Assembly: GCA_030272155.1 (NCBI GenBank)
Contig: CP126205.1
Coordinates: 2,034,501-2,098,500, forward strand
Reading direction: 5' to 3'
Source of the DNA: Tetradesmus obliquus
Taxonomy: Eukaryota; Chlorophyta; Chlorophyceae; Sphaeropleales; Scenedesmaceae
Length of the DNA stretch: 64,000 bases
Shown one piece after another: positions 56,601 to 64,000 of the stretch. Position 1 is the stretch's first letter. Every line of letters starts with the position of its first letter. Made by a program: the position numbers and the translations under genes. The notes beneath the pieces were generated by a model. The model searched no databases. It was not told the origin of the DNA and saw only the letters and a program-made list of their open reading frames with translations.

Positions 56601-58086
56601 CTGCTCCACACACATCCAGCGCAATGCACATACACAGAAGCAGAAGCTCCTGGAAGCCTCACATGTTTGGAAACCGGCAGACAGCCATGCGCAACCCACC
56701 AGTGTTGGCACAGAAAGCAGCACTGTGAGTGCCACATCCTCCTCCTGCTGGCCGGCCATCAGCATGGCACGGCAGCCCATAGCGTCTTTGATTCGCACGC
56801 CGCAGCAGCAGCAAGCTAGCTCGCAAACCCCACACACAGTAAATGGCTGCATGCCAGCGCCCTGCAGCAGCATCAGGTTTCTGGAGCCGCGTGCTGCGCA
56901 CAGCTGCTCAGCTATCAGGCTAGAATATTCTTTGTCACGAGCCAGCAGAGCAGGCATTGGCTGATGTTTCAGCACCCCTGTATTGAACTGGTCTCCCAAC
57001 TGCAGTGCAGCTTGCTGGGCTGGCAATGCCTTGCTGCTTTTTAATCAGCAAGGCACGCGCCTGCCACAATGCAAGGTAACGCATGTCTGCCGGGCAGCAG
57101 CAGCACACTGAAGCACGCCGACACACCCGGACAGGCAGCAGGTCTTTGAATAATGCTCTACTGTACGATATACGCAGCAGGCTCAGCAGCTGCAGGTAGC
57201 TCACAAACATGCATGTATGCACAACCCTCCAAAACACGAGCACTACACAGTCAAACTGCGCATACGGCCGCATGCAAGCTTGCAAGCAGGCGTGCGGCAG
57301 TCATGCACATGATGGCAAACACCCACGCATTAACAGCCAAGCCAGAGCAAGGCCAATGCACATGCTGGTTGTGTGTGCATGGCCTCTGCAGTGGCTATGG
57401 CTGCACACCAAGCTTTCCATATCAGGAGCAGTATGTAGCGTTCTGTCAGTTGAGGCACACGCCAGGGTTCAACCACACGCCGCAACATGGCTGCTGCAGC
57501 TCGCTGAACACTCGGCGCGGCTCAGCATGGGGGGCAATTGTGCAGCAAGGCTGCCTGTGCACCACGTGTTTTGGCGTAACAGCACAGTGCAAGCCCGCCG
57601 CTACACATTTCTTGATGGTTCATGTCAGGGACACACCCACAGACGTACTGAAATGGTACACACAAGTTTTTAAGGAGTCACGGCAGGCCTAAAACCACCC
57701 GCAGAATCGACTACATCACACCGTAACACATACACGCAGCCAGATGCTGCAAGATATGCCCCCCGATTCCAGCACCTCAGCACGGCCAGACATTGAGGAT
57801 GCCACATGTCAGCGACATGATGCGATGCCCATGCCAGTGTGTGCAAGGTGCAGCCTTGGTGTCTGCAGATGACATCAACCACGCAGCGCCGTGCCAGGGG
57901 TGGTGCTGCAGCTGATGTGGCAACAGCAAACTCAGAACCTGCACGCGCCGCGGCGCATACAGCATGCCTGCCGCACACACAGCTTGCGAGTGCTGAGGCA
58001 CCGCTGGCATGCCCACATCTTGCACAGCTCAGCACGCCGCGTGACAGGCTGCGCCGCATGTGCTGCGCCGCGGGCCTTACGCCACA

Positions 58087-58165
58087 AGTGGTGCAATGCT
58101 GGCAGGGATTGCCGGCATGCCCCACATCTTGCGGAAGTCCTCAAAGCCCACGGTTCCGTGGCAGT
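58087..58165 (-). repeat. Echo of CDPK exon 7 3' part
   Basis: About 75 bp repeat the [20 protein letters not shown]-coding end of the last exon, downstream of the stop codon at 58199. Confidence 0.85.
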
Positions 58166-58198
58166 CTGGGCTGCAACTGCGCCTCAAGGCATCAGGCC

Positions 58199-61100
58199 TC
58201 ACGCCACCAGCGGCACAGTGCTGGCAGGGATGGCCGGCATGCCCCACATCTTGCGGAAGTCCTCAAAACCTACAGTACCATCGCAGTCCGCGTCCACCTC
58301 CTTGACCATAGCACTGGCCATGTCCAGCGACATCTTGCGGCCAGCAGGGCCCTTCATGGTTGGCCGCTCATCCTGCAGCACCTGTGGCAGCAGCAGCAGC
58401 AGCAGCAGCATGTGTCTGGTGAGTGCTGGCACACATATTGCGGCCAGCAGGGCCCTTCACGGTGGGCCGCTCGTCCTGCAGCACCTGCAAACGGGTGAGC
58501 AGCATGTGCACGAGGTTAGTGCTGGTACGAAGGACATGAAGCCAAGGAACGCAGTCATCGCCATCACACCAGAAACATAGGGACTACAGCATTCACAACA
58601 CGGAGACAACAAAGAGGACACATAGCAGACAAAGAGAAGGACACAACCTGCACAGACCCTAAACCCACCTGAGCCAGGTCTTCCACGCTGATGTAGCCAT
58701 CCCCATCACGGTCCAGCTGCTCAAAGCTGCGCCGCACCGCGTCCCTCCTCTTTGCCACGCGCGCGCTGTCCAGCATCGCCGCAATGAACTCCTCATAGTC
58801 AATCACGCCCTGCCCGGACATGTCTGACACCTGGAAGAGCTCGGCCATCTCGTCTTCGTCAATGGCAGCGCCGACTTGTGCCAGGGCCTGGTGCAGGTCG
58901 TGCGCGTCAATGCGGCCGTCGTCGTCCTTGTCCATGGCCATGAACAGCTCCTGTGGCAAGACAGGAAGCAGCAGCAGCAGCAGCAGCAGCAGCAGAGGGT
59001 CAGCAGCAGCAGCAGCCGTTGTTCAAGAGCAGCGGGCTGAACTTGTCCAAAAGCACGAACAGCTACTGGGGGCAGCAGCAACAGCAGCAGCAGCAGCAGG
59101 GAGCCAGCAGAGGACCAGCAGATGCCTGCTGTAAGCAGTGCTGGTGATGCAAGCAGGAGGTGGTTTTAAGCCTTGCCCAGGCGCCTCACCCGCAGCCGGT
59201 TCACATCCTTGTCTGTCAGCGTGCGCGCCAGCACCACCAGCGCCAGGCGCTTCATGTGGTTCATGTTGGCAAACGCGCGCAGCCGCCGCACCATGTGTGC
59301 GCCCAGCGCCGCCGCAGGCGCAGCCGCGGGGCCGTCGCTGAGGAACCAGCGGTGCTGCAGCAGTGCGGCTGCTGGGGAGCGCTGCTGCGGGTCCATCACC
59401 AGCATGTCTCCAATCATGGCCTTGGCAGCCTCGGTGACGTTGTCCCACTGCAGGCGGACACAGCAGCAGCTGGTGGTTGTGCGGCAGTTACACCATGAAT
59501 GGCTACTCAGCAAAGCAGCATGCAAAGCATGTCTTCGATCCTGGTGACGTTGTCCCACTGCAGGCGTTGTGGCAAGCAGGGACGTCACGCAAGTGCTAGG
59601 TAACTTTGCAGCAAACGAGCCGGTTGACACCTGATCAACTGCTGATCAGATTGGCCAGCGGCCATGCAAAAGCCTCAAAACTGATACGCAGCGGCATGCA
59701 ACATCAGCTGACAGCAGCGACTCAGGCAGCCGCCTGCTGCTGGGCTCACCTCGCGGTTCACGAAGCTGTAGCTGCCCTGCTGCACCTTCTGCAGGATGCG
59801 CGAGTCGCTCTTGCCGCCAAAGGGCGGGTAGCCGCACAGCAGGATGAACATGATCACGCCCGCAGACCACACATCAGCCGCATTGTTGTAATCGCGCCGT
59901 AGCACCTGCGTGGTCAGCAGAAGCAGTGCAAATTTTCAGCGTCAGGAACGCAGCAACTCGTTTTGTTATGCGTGTTAGATGTGCACCTTGCCACAACACC
60001 TGCTGATAGTGTTGTGCTGGACACCAGATGCAAGCTCCCATCAAGCTGCCACCATATCACCTGCTTCGGCTCGAGCAAGGCCGCACCTCAGGCGCCACGT
60101 AGTAGGGCGTGCCAAACTTCTGGCTGAGGCGCTGGCCTGGCTTGCAGAACTCGCTGGTGCCAAAGTCGATGACCTTGAGCACGGCATCCGGGCCCTTGCT
60201 GGTCAGCAGGATGTTCTCGGGCTTCAGGTCCCTGCGGGAGGCAGATGCAGCCAGATGGAGTCATATGCAGCGGATGACTGTACTCATCATATATTAGAAG
60301 AGAGACTGTGTTGTTCAAATTGAAGCGTCACAAGCAGCATTACATGCCCCCGGCGCGGGTCGCGTACACTATCACCATGCGAACTGCAGCAGAAACGCAT
60401 GCATGCAACAGCTTGCTACTCAATCGCAAGCGGAGCACTGCTGCAGCTGCCTTCTCGGCGCGCCAAAACGCTCAGCAACTGCGCCCCCAGCTCTCTAAAC
60501 GCCTCGAATCACACCAAGCCCACCTGTGCACGATGTGCTTGCTGTGTGCGAAGCTGATGAAGTCCAGCAGCGCGCGCATGATCACAGCTGCATCGCGCTC
60601 GCTGAAGTGGCCGCGGCTGATGATGCGGTCAAACAGCTCGCCGCCGCTGCACAGCTCCATGACCAGGTGGTAGTGTGCATCATCCTCAAACACGTCCTGC
60701 AAGCCCACCACGTGCGGGTGGCCATGCAGCATGCGCATGATGGCCACCTCCTTAATGATGCCTGCAGCAGCAGGGGCAGAGGCGCACAACACAGCCGGTT
60801 AGCATCATTGGCAACAGTGGCTGGCATGGGTGCCGGCAGCAGGCGGTTTGCTGCAATTCCCACGCCTCAGCTGCTGCTGCTGCTGCTGCAAGTTGAGATG
60901 TGCAGGGCTAGGCGTGCTGCAAGGGCAAGCTGGTAAGCCACTCGCGCGTTGTGCTGCTGCAATTCTTGGCGTGCCATGCACTGCCACCGCTGCAAAACTG
61001 CCATTCGCTCCTCCATGTCACAACTGTTCCCCCTGCTGATGCTAATGCTGTGCATTTTGATCAATAGTGCCATCAAAGCTGTTTGCAGCTGGTTGCTGTG

Positions 61101-61543
61101 AATCCTGACTGTGCTGTGCAGCGAGCAGGGGATGGAACATCCCCAGCACACCTCGACTTCCACAACTGCGAAAGCATACTGAGACCAACACTGCAGCGCA
61201 ACCGCTGCAGTTCCGTCTGCACAGGAAACCCACCTTCTCGCTGCTTGAGGTCTTCAGGTGATTTCTGTACAGTTTTCACCGCAAACTCCTGCCCAGACTT
61301 GATGTGGGTGCATGCCTGTACCTTGGCAAACGCACCGTGCCCAATGATGCGGCCAATCTGGTAGGTATCCTCAAACACGCGCTGCCGCGCTGCATCCAGC
61401 TCCTGTCGTGCCTCTGCAAGGGACTTTTCTACCTCATCATGATACTCTGGCGCTACAGCCTTGCAGCTACAGCTGCGGTGTGGAGATACCACGCCTCTGT
61501 CCTGCAACCTGGCGCTGCCCGCACACCCGCACACATTGCCCAT
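58199..61543 (-). CDS. Calcium-dependent protein kinase (CDPK), seven exons, 523 aa
   Basis: A Ser/Thr kinase regulated directly by calcium. Exons: 61543-61234, 60761-60524, 60231-60087, 59905-59750, 59447-59190, 58950-58669, 58381-58199; phases agree. The N terminus MGNVCGCAG fits N-myristoylation (Gly2) plus palmitoylation of nearby cysteines, so membrane attachment is likely; it is the first in-frame ATG. Kinase domain about 61-330: glycine loop [11 protein letters not shown] lysine 90, HRDLKPEN (182-189), DFG (205-207), YYVAPE. The autoinhibitory junction is about 340-369 ([15 protein letters not shown]). Four EF-hand loops lie at 376-387, 412-423, 449-460 and 493-504. Loops 1, 3 and 4 end in Asp rather than the usual Glu at position 12. 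Length and domain order are typical of the family. Confidence 0.95.
58435..58495 (-). repeat. Echo of CDPK exon 7 5' edge
   Basis: This copy repeats [15 protein letters not shown] with its TTTGCAG acceptor, upstream of the parent exon at 58381. Confidence 0.85.
59528..59570 (-). repeat. Echo of CDPK exon 5 5' edge
   Basis: About 28 bp around the acceptor (CTGCAG|TGGGACAACGTCACC) recur upstream of the parent at 59447. Confidence 0.8.
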
Positions 61544-62559
61544 GCCTGTTGCCCTGTTGCTGTTGCAGTTGCAGTGCCTGCAGCCGCTGGTTTGGCGGCC
61601 GCCGCTGCTGCCGTTAGCGTGGCTCCAGCTGCTGGTCGAGCTCCAGCTGCTGAACGCGGCTGTGCAAGTGCTGCTGCTGTGCAAGTGCTGCTGCTGTTCG
61701 ACTACTGCGGATGGGCCGTCCTGCAAGCACAGCCAGCAGACAGGTTGTCAACCCGCTCAACACAGCGGCAACGCTGAAGACGTTAGTGGACGCCGGACTG
61801 GTCAGCCAAAGGTCAAGTCCACAGCTTAGCTGCTGCTGCAAAGGCCCTGGTGCATGCGGGGTCTGACTGGTGAACTGAGCGACTGCGACTGATCCATAGA
61901 TCATACCAAAACCACCCAAAGTGTCGTGCAATTGAGTAATGGGAGATTGACGCTGCACAGTAGTGGCGGAGGTGTTTCGAATGAAATCATCCCACCCGCC
62001 GATGGGCGAGCTACTTGCTTTTGAGTATCTATGAACATATCAAAAGACGCTTAGCCTGCTAGGAGGCCCCCGGCAATAGCCCCGACAAGGCTTTCCGACC
62101 AAAAGCCACAGACCCTCCAACTCGGCTTTGCATCTCACCGTGCAAGCATGTAAAAGCCTATTGCTACCTTAAATGTAAGTTCAGGCCTGCTTTGAACCAG
62201 TATCTAGCGGCAAGGCTCAGTCTTCTGCTCTCCGGACTTCCTCTCTTTGCACACTTCGCTGCCGTAGCACCCAAACGCCTGTTCACACAAACATAGTCAT
62301 GTTCAGCTCCACTGCACCAGCAATCGGAGCAAGGCAGCGGGGTGTTGCGCCTGCTAAGACCTCGTTGTAATGTCCATAGTGTGAAGGACGTGCATTCGCT
62401 TTGATCGGACGAGTGCAAACTACAGTCGGTGTTTGAAGTCTTTTAGTCCTGGTCTGTTCACCGACAGCCCCTGATCTGCTGCAGCAGGGCGTTTGTCGTG
62501 GCTTGTTTTGTTTGCTGTTTCATCCAATATTTTATATTTGTACCACACATCCTTGGAAG
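61544..62559. promoter_or_regulatory. Divergent promoter region between CDPK and a 72-aa gene
   Basis: About 1 kb separates two divergent start codons. The part near the CDPK (61560-61720) is CAG/CTG-rich and probably its 5' UTR. The part before the small gene has an AT-rich stretch, CAATATTTTATATTTGTACC, at about 62525-62544 that could serve as its core promoter. Confidence 0.5.
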
Positions 62560-63058
62560 ATGCCTTTCGCCTCCACGTTCGGCTTTGCAGTGGGGGTGGG
62601 CATCACCTGCTTCAAGAATGGCCTGCAGTATCTTCCAGCGTACAGGTGCGCTGCAGCGAGCTGCCTGTGCTCAAAGTGACAGGCTCGCGTATCAGGGGCT
62701 GCCAGCAGCGGCTACCGGGCTGCGCAGGACGGCTGCTGTACAGGAGCTACAGCAGCAGCTGCTGTCTTGATGCAGCATGCCCATAACAGAGCAACGTCTG
62801 CCAGCAGTGGGACCATCAGCTGCTAACCCAGCAAACACATAGCAGTCAGCGCACTGGCGCTGGCTGTTCCGCTCCTGTTCCACCTTGCCCACCTCACACT
62901 GGATGTCTTCTGCTGCTGCTTGCAGGAAGCCGTGGGAGCACGTGATTGCAGGCACAGCAACAGCGTACTTGTTCCAGTGGATTGTGGACCAAGAGGAGTC
63001 GCTAGTGAAGCAGATTGAGGACCACTACTCGCGCATGTCAGAGCAAAAGCAGCAATGA
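62560..63058 (+). CDS. Small protein with two hydrophobic stretches, two exons, 72 aa
   Basis: Exons 62560-62645 and 62926-63058 join with a GTGCGC donor and a TTGCAG acceptor in phase 2. The sequence begins MPFASTFGFAVGVGITCF (hydrophobic, glycine-spaced). After LQYLPAYRKPWEHV comes a second hydrophobic stretch, IAGTATAYLFQWIV, then a charged tail DQEESLVKQIEDHYSRMSEQ. Two short hydrophobic helices and a charged tail suggest a small organelle inner-membrane subunit, perhaps of a respiratory complex, but I cannot name it. The ATG sits right at the hydrophobic start, with no long presequence. It is transcribed away from the CDPK. Confidence 0.7.
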
Positions 63059-64000
63059 CGGCAGCAGCAGCAGCAGTCACAGCTGCTGGCCACTGTGGTG
63101 TTCCCCAGGCTCTAGAGGCAGTGGCAACAGCTTCGCCACGGAGAGCGCGGCGAAAAGCTGCAGCAAAGTGATTGGTGGCACGTTCGCGCCTGTTCACTTT
63201 GGTTGGCGCGCTGCTGGCTGGCCATGGGCCTTGCAACAGCGCTTGCCGTACTTGCTGCTGCAACTGTGGCAGCAGCAGCAGCACGCGCTGTGTTCAGCTG
63301 AGGCAGTTTTTTTGCAGCCGCAGCACTCGTTGTTTGTGCAGCCTCAAAGCGGCAGGGGGCTTGACGGCAGCACTCACAGCGCCTACTAGCAGGCAGTCCT
63401 TGCATCACGTGCTAGCGCCAAGGGGTTTAATTGCCCAGGCTAGGGGAGCAGCTCAGCTTGTCCTGGCTTATAACAGCCCGAGTTGCAGCTGCACTGGCAG
63501 GGTGTAGAAGCAGGTTTTGTACGGCTTATGGCAGGAGCCTTGTTTGGTGTCTGTCGTCGTTCCACCAGCTGCCAGAGTTCTAGCTACAGCTGAGACATCG
63601 GCTTTCTCTAACACAGGACAGGAAATATGGCATGGCAGCCACGTGTATGGTTTACTATGGTGGTGTGGTCGTAGGCTAGGGGTTGATAAGTTGGTGGCAG
63701 TTGCTGGCATTACAGGTCAGCTTGATCATCGGGCACTAACGTACATTTTGTGTACCATTAGGGTGGAGTGCAAGAGCTTTGTAATTGAGCTATTGTTCAC
63801 TGTGTTCATGCCATCACGGCAGGATATGGGCCATCTTTCCAAAAGGTTTGCGTGCAGGTATAAGATGGTTGCTGTTGGTTGGTGTCAAGGATCACTGAGG
63901 ATTGAAACGGTTGGGGAATAGGACTTCAAAGCGGTGTACAGCCTGTGAGTAAGTCCGCAGGTCGCGGACTTACCCACATTGAATGGGGGTTACACAGCAA
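63059..64000. other. Downstream region at the window end
   Basis: No gene is confirmed. Up to about 63420 the sequence is CAG/CTG-rich like 3' UTR or spacer. From 63500 on it is less repetitive and AT-richer, with a 135-codon open frame (63517-63921) of ordinary composition but no recognised domain; it may be part of a neighbouring gene or mobile sequence. A TGTAA lies near 63779. Confidence 0.4.
63949..63973. repeat. Short perfect hairpin
   Basis: GTAAGTCCGC and GCGGACTTAC form a 10-bp perfect stem around a 5-base loop near the window end. There is no T-run, and a terminator role is not implied in a eukaryotic nucleus. Confidence 0.8.

Larger units (their letters stand above)
51701..58198. 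other. C/A-rich region behind the CDPK gene, no supported gene
   Basis: From about 51.7-52 kb the + strand becomes C/A-rich, so the - strand, which is the CDPK sense strand, is T/G-rich. The longest ORF (54726-55499, - strand) is a composition artefact in my reading. The only firm items are the small repeats listed separately and the CDPK exon echo at its right end. Confidence 0.55.

Noticed and set aside
58087-58165. A fifth EF-hand exon of the CDPK
   Set aside because: It lies after the stop codon and repeats only the last part of exon 7; family length is complete without it.
63517-63921. 135-codon + strand frame near the window end
   Set aside because: Composition is ordinary and it may be part of a real gene or mobile sequence, but with no recognised domain and no clear exon borders I do not call it.

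Overview
The window looks like nuclear DNA of a chlorophyte green alga, most likely of the Sphaeropleales/Scenedesmaceae type. Genes are rich in short introns with clean GT-AG borders and frequent CTGCAG acceptors, CAG/GCA triplet tracts encode long Gln and Ala runs, and the proteins are closest to plant families (two-domain plant cytidine deaminase, ARID-HMG protein, CDPK, plant-like TAF2). Exon models were assembled by hand from ORFs, splice sites, reading phase and remembered family alignments; no search was run.

Layout. 1-1116: last exon of an unrecognised + strand gene. 1735-2566: a small unrecognised + strand gene. 2946-6944 (-): a seven-exon helical-repeat protein, possibly OPR-like. 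7490-8760: a dispersed repeat. 9807-22195 (-): a complete 17-exon TAF2 gene (TFIID subunit, about 2152 aa). 23138-26339 (-): a seven-exon cytidine deaminase (312 aa). 27078-30257 (+): a five-exon ARID-HMG box protein (660 aa), divergent from the deaminase. 31200-32440: an inverted copy of the 7.5-8.8 kb repeat. 32718-35138 (+): a four-exon small hydrophilic protein, followed by a 111-bp near-perfect palindrome. 36640-38622 and 44130-46001 (+): two paralogous Gln/Ser-rich proteins on a tandem segmental duplication whose long T/G-rich 3' flanks are also homologous. 46-58 kb: no convincing gene, several tandem repeats, and a base-composition switch near 51.7-52 kb. 58199-61543 (-): a complete seven-exon calcium-dependent protein kinase (523 aa) with a myristoylation-type N terminus. 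62560-63058 (+): a two-exon gene for a 72-aa protein with two hydrophobic stretches, divergent from the kinase.

The most striking pattern runs across almost all multi-exon genes here. Introns carry partial, same-orientation copies ('echoes') of the edge of the adjacent exon, together with its splice site. Copies of an exon's 5' edge lie only upstream of it and copies of its 3' edge only downstream. I count over thirty by eye in six genes. They account for much of the intron length and supply decoy splice sites, many leading to early stops. The genes do not form an operon; transcription (TAF2, ARID-HMG), pyrimidine salvage (deaminase) and calcium signalling (CDPK) are simply neighbours, with two likely shared divergent promoters (26340-27077 and 61544-62559).
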